Shown here: one piece after another, positions 6,764 to 14,269 of the stretch
Layout of the letters: each line of letters begins with the position of its first letter
Position numbering within the stretch: position 1 is the first letter of the stretch
Origin: Dehalococcoidales bacterium
GTDB taxonomy: Bacteria > Chloroflexota > Dehalococcoidia > Dehalococcoidales > DAOVUZ01
Assembly (NCBI GenBank): GCA_030632305.1
Contig: DAOVUZ010000003.1
Coordinates: 1-21,047, forward strand
Length of the DNA: 21,047 bases
Direction of reading: 5' to 3'
Position numbers and translations under genes: made by a program
The notes under the pieces: model-generated
Told to the model about the DNA's origin: nothing
Database searches by the model: none
Seen by the model: only the letters and a program-made list of their open reading frames with translations

Positions 6764-8199
6764 TTCGAAGGGGGCTGGACGGGGGTAGCTTCAAGCCCCT
6801 CACTGAGGAGTCTATACATAGAGTTCACCAGACCGTAATGCGGGTAATTGAGGAAGTAGGCTTTGAGGTAAACTCGGAAGCAGCACTGGAACTGTTTAAG
6901 ACGGCTGAGGCATGGGTTGACCAGGGAAAGCACCTGGTGCGCCTGCCCCAGAAAAGGGCTATGGAACTCATAGGGATGGCGCCTTCCGAGGTCAGGCTCT
7001 GTGGTCAGGATGAGAAGCATGACATCATCCTGGGTGGGCACCGGGTATACACAGGAACTGGAGGGACTGCACTCTATATCTATCACCCCGACACTGGTCA
7101 GAAGCATCCGGCTAGTCTGGATGACCTGAAGCGCATTGCCAAACTGGTTGATAAGCTGGATAATATTCACCTGTTTATGCTGCCCACCTATCCCAGCGAG
7201 CTGCCTGTAGAGCAGGTAGATGTAAACCGCTTCTTTGCCGGGCTGGACAATACCACCAAACATGTTATGGGGGGTGTTTATACCCTTGATGGAGTAAAGC
7301 AGGTGATACGGATGGCAGAGTTCATCGCCGGCTCTGGTGATAGACTTCGCCAGCGTCCCCTCATCTCCATGATAGCCTGTAGCATAAGCCCTCTGAGGAT
7401 GGACGGGCAGTATGGAGACCTGGTGGTGACCATTGCCCGGGCTGGTATCCCTCTGGTGTGTCCTGCTGAACCTCTATGCGGGACAACTTCACCGGTTACC
7501 CTTGCCGGAAATCTGGTAATCCAGACTGTGGACTCATTGATGGGGGTAATGCTTACCCAGATTATTAATCCGGGAACGCCGGTTATCTTCGGCTCAGTGG
7601 CTACCAGCACCGACCTCACGGACCTCAAGTATCTGGCGGGCTCCGTTGAGATGGGTCTCATTAATGCGGCCGGCGCCCAGATGGCTCAGTTTTACCAACT
7701 CCCATTTTATGCCACTGGTGGTATGACTGACTCCAAGGTATTGGATGCCCAGAGTGGCTATGAGTCTTCTATCACCAGCCTGCTCTGTGCCCTGGCTGGT
7801 GCTAATTTCATTCATGATGCTGCGGGACTCATGGAGTTTGCGCTAACTGCATGTTATGAGAAGTATGTTATAGACAATGACATACTGGGGATGGTGATGA
7901 GAGCTGTTGACGGCATAAAGGTCAACGATGATACCCTGGCTTTTAACCTTATCAAGAAGGTAGGTCCCGGGGGTAATTTTGTCACCACCAAGCATACTAG
8001 GCAGTTTATGCGGAGCGAGCACTATCAGCCCTCCCTGAGCGATAGGGAAAGTCGGGAGGAATGGGAGGCTAAGGGTAGTAAGACTACTCTGGAGCGAGCA
8101 ACGGAGAGTGTGGAAGAGCTTATAGCTAGCCACGACTGGAGCTTGCCTGCTGATATAAGAGAGCAGGTGCTCTCAGAGATTCAGAACATCGTGGACTGA
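6760..8199 (+). CDS. MttB-family (non-pyrrolysine) corrinoid methyltransferase, copy 1
   Basis: A 479-aa member of the trimethylamine methyltransferase (MttB) family, which transfers a methyl group from a quaternary or tertiary amine to a cob(I)alamin-binding partner protein. The frame has no in-frame amber, so it is of the pyrrolysine-free MtgB-like branch (glycine betaine and related substrates); the substrate is not known here. Visible family features are DVNRFFAGLDNTTKHVMGG (from residue 154), PLISMIACSISPLRM, ARAGIPLVCPAEPLCGTTSPVTLAG, INPGTPVIFGS, and the C-terminal GPGGNFVTTKHTRQFMRSEHYQP (from about 402) with the DRESREEWEAKG tail. It starts with GTG overlapping the previous stop. Its 3' end contains one copy of the 13-bp repeat described at 8191. 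Confidence 0.92.
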   Translation: MIRRGLDGGSFKPLTEESIHRVHQTVMRVIEEVGFEVNSEAALELFKTAEAWVDQGKHLVRLPQKRAMELIGMAPSEVRLCGQDEKHDIILGGHRVYTGTGGTALYIYHPDTGQKHPASLDDLKRIAKLVDKLDNIHLFMLPTYPSELPVEQVDVNRFFAGLDNTTKHVMGGVYTLDGVKQVIRMAEFIAGSGDRLRQRPLISMIACSISPLRMDGQYGDLVVTIARAGIPLVCPAEPLCGTTSPVTLAGNLVIQTVDSLMGVMLTQIINPGTPVIFGSVATSTDLTDLKYLAGSVEMGLINAAGAQMAQFYQLPFYATGGMTDSKVLDAQSGYESSITSLLCALAGANFIHDAAGLMEFALTACYEKYVIDNDILGMVMRAVDGIKVNDDTLAFNLIKKVGPGGNFVTTKHTRQFMRSEHYQPSLSDRESREEWEAKGSKTTLERATESVEELIASHDWSLPADIREQVLSEIQNIVD

Positions 8200-8303
8200 T
8201 ATGCTGTTTGGCAGCTCCATCTGTCATTCTGAGCGCAGCGAATAATCTGGAGATCCTTCGCTGTCACTCAAGGTAACAATTAAACAATCTGTGGACTGAT
8301 ATG
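8191..8303. repeat. MITE-like palindromic repeat flanked by 13-bp direct repeats
   Basis: GTGGACTGATATG occurs perfectly at 8191-8203 and at 8291-8303, exactly 100 bases apart. Between them lies an imperfect palindrome: TGTCATTCTGAGCGCAGCGA... (8222-8242) against ...TTCGCTGTCACTCAAGGTAA (8257-8278), a layout typical of small non-coding intergenic repeats seen in many bacterial genomes. The first repeat copy contains the stop of the MttB gene, the second the start codon of the next gene. The likely history is insertion with duplication of the target (inference). Confidence 0.65.
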
Positions 8304-9107
8304 TTAGTAATTGGGGAAAAAATTAATGCATCAAACAGGTCTGTGGCTGAAGCTATCGCTCGGCGGGACAGGGAATTCGTGGCGAGCCTAGCCAGAGCTG
8401 AGGCTGATGCTGGTGCTGATTTTATTAATATAAATAGCGGTATGAAGAATGGCTCCCAGGAGTATGAAGCGGAAACCATGGAGTGGTTGGTGGAGGTGGT
8501 TCAGGGAGCTACGGACAAGCCGCTGGCTATTGATAGTGAGGTTGCGAGTCTCATAGAGGCTGGGCTGGGCAAATACCAGGGTGAAAGGTTAATAATTAAC
8601 TCGGTCACTGCCGAGCCTGAGAGGCTGGCATCCATCGGTTCTCTAGCTGCAGAGCATCATGCCTGGCTGGTGGCGCTGGCTATGACGAATGGGATACCCA
8701 GCAGTGTGGAAGAGCGTCTGGATGCCTGTGAACAAATAATGGCATACTTGACTCGGTTAGGTTTTACTGCAGAGCAGATATTTTTTGATCCCTTGATACT
8801 TCCTATTGCGGTGGATTCTACCCAGGGAATAATCACACTGAAGACTCTGGAGCAGATTAAATCCCGCTATCCAGGTGTCAAGACCGTATTAGGTTTGAGC
8901 AATATCTCCTACGGTCTACCCCGTAGAGGACTGGTCAACCGTGCCTTCCTGCTGATGGCAGCCTGTGCCGGACTTGATGCTGTAATCTTGAATCCGCTTG
9001 ACACCAAAATGATGAGCTTGATCAAGGTGGCTGATATGCTTATGGGTAAGGATGCTTCGTGTAGGGGATACATGAGGGCTCATCAGAAAGGCATTTTAGT
9101 AGACTAG
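8301..9107 (+). CDS. methyltetrahydrofolate:corrinoid methyltransferase (MtgA / AcsE-like)
   Basis: A 268-aa pterin-binding (DHPS-like TIM barrel) protein that moves a methyl group between a corrinoid protein and tetrahydrofolate. Motifs are GEKINAS (5-11), DFININSG (40-47), PLAIDS (74-79), IINSVT (98-103), FFDPLILPIAVDST (161-174) and GLSNISYGLP (198-207). Asp78, Asn100, Asp163 and Asn201 match the pterin-binding and catalytic positions known in acetogen AcsE (Asp75, Asn96, Asp160, Asn199). Length is normal. In this operon it would pass the methyl group from the corrinoid protein to THF and so into the Wood-Ljungdahl or one-carbon pool; the reverse direction is also possible. The ATG lies inside the second 13-bp repeat copy and has no clear ribosome site. 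Confidence 0.9.
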   Translation: MLVIGEKINASNRSVAEAIARRDREFVASLARAEADAGADFININSGMKNGSQEYEAETMEWLVEVVQGATDKPLAIDSEVASLIEAGLGKYQGERLIINSVTAEPERLASIGSLAAEHHAWLVALAMTNGIPSSVEERLDACEQIMAYLTRLGFTAEQIFFDPLILPIAVDSTQGIITLKTLEQIKSRYPGVKTVLGLSNISYGLPRRGLVNRAFLLMAACAGLDAVILNPLDTKMMSLIKVADMLMGKDASCRGYMRAHQKGILVD

Positions 9108-9117
9108 GAGGGACGCA

Positions 9118-10641
9118 GTGGCACGGCAAGGAGTACTCGTAGAACCTTACCACAGGCTCAAACTGGAGCAGGTAGAGCAGCTCCATCGGGCTTCCCTGGC
9201 GATATTGACTGACCCTGGTGTGATTTGTTTCAACCGCCAGGCGGCTGAGGTCTTTGGCGACCACGGCGCTGATGTCTTGTCTATCAATCCGGGAGGTGCC
9301 CCCTGCTGGCTGCTCAAGATACCGGGAACGGTAATCACCGATGCCGTACAGTCAGCACCAAAAGTGGTGAAGCTCGGAGCACGAGACGAGAATAACTGCC
9401 TCATACTTGACGGACATGAGCCTAGAGTGCGCTTCGCCTCGGGCTCTGAGGCTAACAACTGGCTGGATATGGATATGGAGGCTTTTGTCAGTAAGCGTAG
9501 CCCTGACACCGAGGTTGAGTTTCCCGTGTTCAAGGTAGAGAAGGGCACTGTGGACAGGTTAGCCAGGGCAGCGTGTCTCTGCGAGCATCTGGACTCCTGG
9601 GACAGCTTCCTGCGCACGGTCAATATTCAGGACGATGACATCACCGACGATAACAAGGATGTCAACAAATTCTTTACCTCGCTGAACAATACTACCAAGC
9701 ATGTGATGTCCGGGCTTACCGAGCTCAGTCAACTGAGCAACGTGGTAAGGATGGCTCAGACCATAGCCGGTGGTGAGGACAGGTTAAGGGAGAATCCCAT
9801 CATCTCTTTCATTACCTGTATAGTAAAAAGCCCTCTACAGCTTGTGGACGATACTACACAGAAGGCAATAGAGATAGCTAGGAGCGGCATCCCGTTGGTC
9901 ATCTCCAGTTCCCCCCAGGGCGGCTCCACTGCCCCTATTGGAGAAGATGGTATGGTGGCTCAGGTCAATGCTGAGATTCTGGTTGGTATCGCCTTAACTC
10001 AATTGATAAATAAAGGTACTCCCGTGCTCTATGGCAGTGTGCCCAGCAGAGCCCGCATGGATGACCTTTGCGATACTTATGGAGTTCCTGAATTCAGTCA
10101 ATATAATGTTGACTGTGTCCAGATGGCACGCTATTACGGTTTACCTTGCTACTCCACCGGGGGTGTCTCCGATGTAAAGGTGCCGGGGATACAGGCGTCG
10201 GTGGAAAGGCTATTTTCGCACATCCTGGTGGCCCTCGCTGGTCCTCAGTATATTCACTATGCTTTTGGTCTTCTGGAGCGAACCAATACCTTCTGTCCTG
10301 TTCAGGCAGTACTGGATGATGCTCACATAGATATGGTAAAGAGATTTGTCAGACAGCCGATAGTGACTGCTGATAGGATTTCGGAATCTCTGAAGCAGAT
10401 ACGAAGTGTCATGGGTACCCCCGATAAGCTCTATATCCTCTTTGTGCGGAGAGCACTTCGTTCTGGGGAGATTACACTCCCATATCCCTTTGAGGGTAAA
10501 GATATGGTGGACGAGGCGCTCTTTCGGGCGCAAAATAGGATGGATGAGATTCTGTCATTGCCACCATCCCATATAGACAAGCAGGTCGTGGATAGGGTGT
10601 TTCAGGAGGTGCCTGGTCTGCTGACAAGATTGAGAAATTGA
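9118..10641 (+). CDS. MttB-family corrinoid methyltransferase, divergent copy 2
   Basis: A 507-aa second MttB-family protein with no in-frame stop, so also pyrrolysine-free. It shares the core with copy 1: DVNKFFTSLNNTTKHVMSG (from residue 181), NPIISFITCIVKSPLQL, ARSGIPLVISSSPQGGSTAPIG, INKGTPVLYGSVPSRA, YGLPCYSTGGVSDVKVPG and ALAGPQYIHYAFGLLE. It differs in an inserted stretch in the N-terminal third (DDDITDDNKDVN context). Its C-terminus, ending LPYPFEGKDMVDEALF...VFQEVPGLLTRLRN, lacks the GPGG-F...H-T segment and DRxxxxxW tail of copy 1. A different substrate, or a partner role to copy 1, is therefore likely. GTG start, AGGAGGG five bases before it. It sits between the MtgA-like gene and the corrinoid protein. 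Confidence 0.88.
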   Translation: MARQGVLVEPYHRLKLEQVEQLHRASLAILTDPGVICFNRQAAEVFGDHGADVLSINPGGAPCWLLKIPGTVITDAVQSAPKVVKLGARDENNCLILDGHEPRVRFASGSEANNWLDMDMEAFVSKRSPDTEVEFPVFKVEKGTVDRLARAACLCEHLDSWDSFLRTVNIQDDDITDDNKDVNKFFTSLNNTTKHVMSGLTELSQLSNVVRMAQTIAGGEDRLRENPIISFITCIVKSPLQLVDDTTQKAIEIARSGIPLVISSSPQGGSTAPIGEDGMVAQVNAEILVGIALTQLINKGTPVLYGSVPSRARMDDLCDTYGVPEFSQYNVDCVQMARYYGLPCYSTGGVSDVKVPGIQASVERLFSHILVALAGPQYIHYAFGLLERTNTFCPVQAVLDDAHIDMVKRFVRQPIVTADRISESLKQIRSVMGTPDKLYILFVRRALRSGEITLPYPFEGKDMVDEALFRAQNRMDEILSLPPSHIDKQVVDRVFQEVPGLLTRLRN

Positions 10642-10659
10642 TTGGATCGGAGGTAGATA

Positions 10660-11352
10660 ATGGCCGAGGATATACTGGCACTTATCAAGGAAAATGTCAT
10701 CCAAGGGAGGGTAACCCGGGATGACGAAGGCTTTGATGAGGGGTTGGTGGGGCAGGCTGGGGTCAGCGAGCTTGCCAAGGAAGCCCTTGCCCAGGGCGTT
10801 AGCTCCCAGGATATAATAAAATTGGGGCTAAGTGAAGGCATGGACATCGTGGGACAAAAATTTGAGGCTAAGAAGTACTACCTTCCAGATATGCTGGCTT
10901 CGGCGAAAGCGGTGGGAGCAGTTATGGAGATACTGGAGCCCTACCTTACCAGGAGTAACATCAAGCCCAAAGGCAAGATAATTATGGCTACGGTGAAAGG
11001 AGACTTTCACGATATTGGGAAGAACATAGTCTCAATACTGCTACGAGGTGCCGGTTATATGGTCAAGGATTTAGGAAATGACATTGACCCTCAAGTTATC
11101 GTAGCTGCGGTGAGGGAGGAGAAGCCTCAGTTTCTGGGGTTATCTGCCTTGCTTACCAGCACCATGTTGCGGATGAAGGACACTATCCAGGCACTTACCG
11201 AGGGTGGAGTCAGGGACAAGGTTAAGGTTATTATTGGCGGGGTTGGTACCTCAGAGGAGTTTGCCCAAAGCATAGGTGCCGATGGCTACGGTGCTGACGG
11301 CTTTCAAGCAGTAAGAGTAGTAGATAAGTTAAACACCAGTCGGAAAGATTAG
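10660..11352 (+). CDS. methyltransferase cognate corrinoid protein (MttC/MtgC-like)
   Basis: A 230-aa two-domain corrinoid carrier that shuttles the methyl group between the MttB proteins and the MtgA-like enzyme. Residues ~1-98 are the helical cap domain, ending in YYLPDMLASAKAVGAVMEIL. Residues ~103-225 are the B12-binding Rossmann-like domain with the base-off signature GDFHDIGKN (His117 as lower cobalt ligand), GLSALLTSTM (162-164 is the SxL position) and IIGG...GADGYGADG at the end, binding the nucleotide tail. The first ~30 residues (QGRVTRDDEGFDEGLVGQ) are slightly longer than in typical MttC. ATG with GGAGG seven bases upstream; 18 bases after the second MttB gene and eight before the SAM methyltransferase, so clearly in one operon. 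Confidence 0.95.
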   Translation: MAEDILALIKENVIQGRVTRDDEGFDEGLVGQAGVSELAKEALAQGVSSQDIIKLGLSEGMDIVGQKFEAKKYYLPDMLASAKAVGAVMEILEPYLTRSNIKPKGKIIMATVKGDFHDIGKNIVSILLRGAGYMVKDLGNDIDPQVIVAAVREEKPQFLGLSALLTSTMLRMKDTIQALTEGGVRDKVKVIIGGVGTSEEFAQSIGADGYGADGFQAVRVVDKLNTSRKD

Positions 11353-11360
11353 ACGAGCTT

Positions 11361-12587
11361 ATGACTGAGTTAGATGTCTACAACGAAGCATTGCAAAGTG
11401 GACTCTACCAGAAGCGTACCGGACTGTTGGGGAAATATGACAACGTGCGCTGCTTCTGGGAAGATGCGGAGCTTGGACTCTACCTTAGACCATATCTGAA
11501 ACGGCTGGTAGCTCGAAAGAAGGAGTGCGGTGAAGGGCTTCATCTTCTGGACCTAGGATGTGGCAGTGGGGACGGCTTCGAGTTCATCACCACCATCAAC
11601 GACAGCAAGTCCTTGATTTACGAGCACAACGCAAAGGTTATAGAGCCTGACATGCTTAAGTTCTACCAAGGAATTGATATAAACGATGGGCTATTAGGGC
11701 AAGCCCAGGCTATCTATGGCAATAAAGAGAATATGAGCTTTATCCGTTCGGACTTTAACGACTTTGACCTTGGTGCTGACGGACCCTATGAGTTGTATCT
11801 GGCTAATTATGGTTCGCTATCCCACAACACCAATGAGCAGACTATAGAACTCTTGAGCAACATTGCCAGGTATAGCCAGGATGGTGCCCTTATCATGGTT
11901 GACTGGCTGGGACGCTACTCATATGAGTGGCAAACCCTATGGACAAAGGACCTTGAGCATAACCAGTGGATGGACTATGCTATCTCCTATATACACTCGG
12001 ACGGTGGGGCAAAACAGTCAGAAGTGATCTGTTTCCCACTAAGGATTATGGGGCGCCGGGAGGTTCTGCATATTTATCGACAGGCAAAGAGGAAGGCTGG
12101 AGGAGTTATCACATTACGCAAATTGGCTGACCGTTCCTCATTCGTGGGACGCCACATGGATACAGCTCAATATAATCCCTGCTGCCAACCCCTGCGCCGG
12201 GTGGTCAATTCTCTTTTTGAACCCGGCCTGTGCACCAATCTGGATGAGGCACTGGTTGTCTATGTCCCCGGAGATGGCTTCACTGAGGTAAACGCTTACT
12301 ACCAGAGGTTCGCTGATTGCTGGAACTACCTGGTAACCTATACCAGGGCACTGGTTGATGGAGGCAAGCTCCCGGAAGCACTGGCGGAGATGCCTCTGCC
12401 TCTTAGGAGAGCGACCAGTGTTATGAAGGGCGTAGTGAGAGCAGCAGCCAGGATAAAAATAGGGAACGCTCGGACTAGTCTGGTTGAGCCGCAACTGGGC
12501 TACTGCCTCAGGGAGCTTGAGATGAAGCTTCAACGGGGTCAGGGGTGTGGGCATGGGCTGGTGGCTATCTTTGAGGTGGTGAAGTGA
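11361..12587 (+). CDS. class I SAM-dependent methyltransferase with long C-terminal extension
   Basis: A 408-aa protein. Residues ~25-200 are a Rossmann methyltransferase with motif I LLDLGCGSGDG (62-72), an acidic motif GIDIN (~104-108) after strand 2, and a strand-4-like YELYLANYGSLSH. The remaining ~200 residues (GGAKQSEVICFPLRIMGRREV, then RSSFVGRHMDTAQYNPCCQP and a helical C-terminus with PLPLRRATSVMKGVVRAAARIKIG) are not a domain I recognise and contain many aromatic and basic residues. It begins eight bases after the corrinoid gene, ATG, weak ribosome site. Context links it to the corrinoid system and to the following asparagine-synthetase-like gene. Substrate unknown; it could make or modify a methylated metabolite. 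Confidence 0.72.
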   Translation: MTELDVYNEALQSGLYQKRTGLLGKYDNVRCFWEDAELGLYLRPYLKRLVARKKECGEGLHLLDLGCGSGDGFEFITTINDSKSLIYEHNAKVIEPDMLKFYQGIDINDGLLGQAQAIYGNKENMSFIRSDFNDFDLGADGPYELYLANYGSLSHNTNEQTIELLSNIARYSQDGALIMVDWLGRYSYEWQTLWTKDLEHNQWMDYAISYIHSDGGAKQSEVICFPLRIMGRREVLHIYRQAKRKAGGVITLRKLADRSSFVGRHMDTAQYNPCCQPLRRVVNSLFEPGLCTNLDEALVVYVPGDGFTEVNAYYQRFADCWNYLVTYTRALVDGGKLPEALAEMPLPLRRATSVMKGVVRAAARIKIGNARTSLVEPQLGYCLRELEMKLQRGQGCGHGLVAIFEVVK

Positions 12588-12624
12588 GAGTTTTTGTCAT
12601 CACCTTGTCGGAGAATTTATAAAT

Positions 12625-14085
12625 ATGGCAGGTATCTCAGGGACTAGCTCAGGCAGTGAAGACGCCTTAAATCTAATGTTGGGCAGGCTACATCACCGAG
12701 GACCTGAGAGCCAGTGGGTACACTCTGACGAGAGATTAGCTCTTGGGTGCTGTGTTCTACCCTCAGAGGCTCATCATTCAGGAAGAACGCACTCACAGAC
12801 GGCTGATACTGTTGCTGTAATTGATGGTCATCTCTACTCTGAAGATGGGATGCAGTTGCCTGGAGCCGACTTCCTGGTTAGCCTTTATAACAAATTTGGT
12901 CCTGCATTTGTCGAGCGGTTGGATGGTGATTTTGCCTTCTGTTTAGCCACTGATAGCGAGCTAATATTGGCTAGAGATGCTGTGGGGGTGCGGCCACTCT
13001 TCTACGGCTATAAGTATGGTGCTCTCTACTTCGCCTCTGAGATGAAAGCCCTTCTTGGTTTATGTGTCCAGGTTGAGGAACTGCCAGCGGGGCATGTCTA
13101 TACTCAACGACAGGGACTTCAGCCGTTCCAGAGCCTGCAATATTCGGTTCCCGAATTTGATAGTCCTGAAGAAGCGGCTCGCATTCTCGTTGACCTGTTG
13201 CGAGAGGCAGTGGAAATGCGACTGAAGGATGGCAATGTTGGTGGTGTCCTGCTCAGCGGCGGTCTGGACTCAAGCATTATTGCCTACCTGGCAAAGGAAT
13301 TTCAGTCTGACCTGAAGACTTTTACCATAGGTACTGGCATAAATGACTCTGAAGACCTGAGGCGGGCGCGAGAGGTGGCACAGTATTTGGGTAGTGAGCA
13401 CTATGACTATATCTATGGGGAGAGAGAAATAGAGCAGGTGTTGCCTCAGGTCATTTACCATCTGGAGTCCTTTGATGAGGACTGTGTATATGGGGCAGTA
13501 GCCAATTATTTCGCTGCCAGATTGGCTGCTCAGCATACCGATTGTGTTCTATGTGGTGAGGGAGCCGATGAATTCCTGGGTGGATACCATGAGCTAAAAG
13601 AGGCCAGAAATGAGGCTGAGCTTGTTCAGCTTACTGAAGACCTGATTGGCAATGCCTATCACACCGGCCTGCAGAGGCTTGACCGAATGATGGCAGCTCA
13701 CTCGCTGGAATTTCGTCCCCCTTTCCTGGATGGCAGAGTCACTTCATTTTGCTCCAAAATTCCTATGGCGTGGAAGGTGTATGGCGAAGAAAAGGTTGAG
13801 AAATGGATTTTGAGGAAAGCCTTCGCTGGATTGCTGCCCGACCACATATTGAGCAGGGTGAAGCAACCGTTTGCCTCAGGAGCTAGCTCAGCAAAACTTA
13901 CCGAGATGATTGGGCAAAGAGCTGGGCGTGGGGGAGACTATTCGTATAATCGGCAGACTGAGTCCGATATATTACTTAAGTCCGAAGCTGAAATATACTA
14001 CTACCACATATTCAAAGAGAAGTTCTCTGAAGCTTCTTACGAAAAGCTGGTCACCAGGTGGGACCCTCTTACTAGGCGACAATAG
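12625..14085 (+). CDS. asparagine synthetase-like amidotransferase/ligase lacking the glutaminase cysteine
   Basis: A 486-aa AsnB-family protein. The N-terminal Ntn (class II glutaminase) fold is recognisable: MAGISG, HHRGPE (23-28), DGHLY (67-71, where AsnB has NGEIY), LDGDFAFCL and ARDAVGVRPLFY. The normal catalytic Cys of MCGI is Ala2, and the substrate-binding Asn is changed to Asp67. The C-terminal ATP-pyrophosphatase domain looks intact: LLSGGLDSS (PP loop, 210-217), FTIGTG, GEGADEFLGGY (from 311), EFRPPFLDGRV and RKAFAGLLP. It should therefore adenylate a carboxylate but cannot hydrolyse glutamine in the usual way. It may use free ammonia or an internal amine, like beta-lactam synthetase, which also lost this Cys. 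Last gene of the corrinoid operon, 37 bases after the methyltransferase; GGAGA ten bases upstream. Confidence 0.82.
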   Translation: MAGISGTSSGSEDALNLMLGRLHHRGPESQWVHSDERLALGCCVLPSEAHHSGRTHSQTADTVAVIDGHLYSEDGMQLPGADFLVSLYNKFGPAFVERLDGDFAFCLATDSELILARDAVGVRPLFYGYKYGALYFASEMKALLGLCVQVEELPAGHVYTQRQGLQPFQSLQYSVPEFDSPEEAARILVDLLREAVEMRLKDGNVGGVLLSGGLDSSIIAYLAKEFQSDLKTFTIGTGINDSEDLRRAREVAQYLGSEHYDYIYGEREIEQVLPQVIYHLESFDEDCVYGAVANYFAARLAAQHTDCVLCGEGADEFLGGYHELKEARNEAELVQLTEDLIGNAYHTGLQRLDRMMAAHSLEFRPPFLDGRVTSFCSKIPMAWKVYGEEKVEKWILRKAFAGLLPDHILSRVKQPFASGASSAKLTEMIGQRAGRGGDYSYNRQTESDILLKSEAEIYYYHIFKEKFSEASYEKLVTRWDPLTRRQ

Positions 14086-14220
14086 ATAGCTGGTGATGAG
14101 TCTCAAATTATTAAACCACCACAAAAATCACTACTCTTTATTGGGTTGAAGTCCAGAGTATAGCTCGGGTTTTCTTAACATCTTCTTAGCCCAGCCCTCG
14201 GCGATGTGGTTGATGCCAGT

Positions 14221-14249
14221 TTGCTCGTGTTGCTCGGCTTTGTTATGAT
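14221..14249 (+). promoter_or_regulatory. candidate promoter for nadA
   Basis: TTGCTC (14221-14226), 17-base spacer, TATGAT (14244-14249, 5/6). The start would be near 14256, giving a very short leader before the ATG at 14270. The -35 box is weak (3/6). Confidence 0.4.
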
Positions 14250-14269
14250 GTAGTGGCTGGTGAAAGCTA

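Noticed and set aside
6619..7263. Minus-strand frame of 214 codons opposite the MttB copy 1 start
   Set aside because: It overlaps two well-supported plus-strand genes, has no ribosome site or recognisable domain, and looks like a codon-bias shadow.
6760..10641. Pyrrolysine-dependent MttB
   Set aside because: Both MttB-family frames are continuous at full length with no in-frame TAG, so they belong to the pyrrolysine-free branch.
14086..14220. Terminator after the AsnB-like gene
   Set aside because: Only weak GGTG/CACC-type pairings without a following T run were found, so no terminator is called there.
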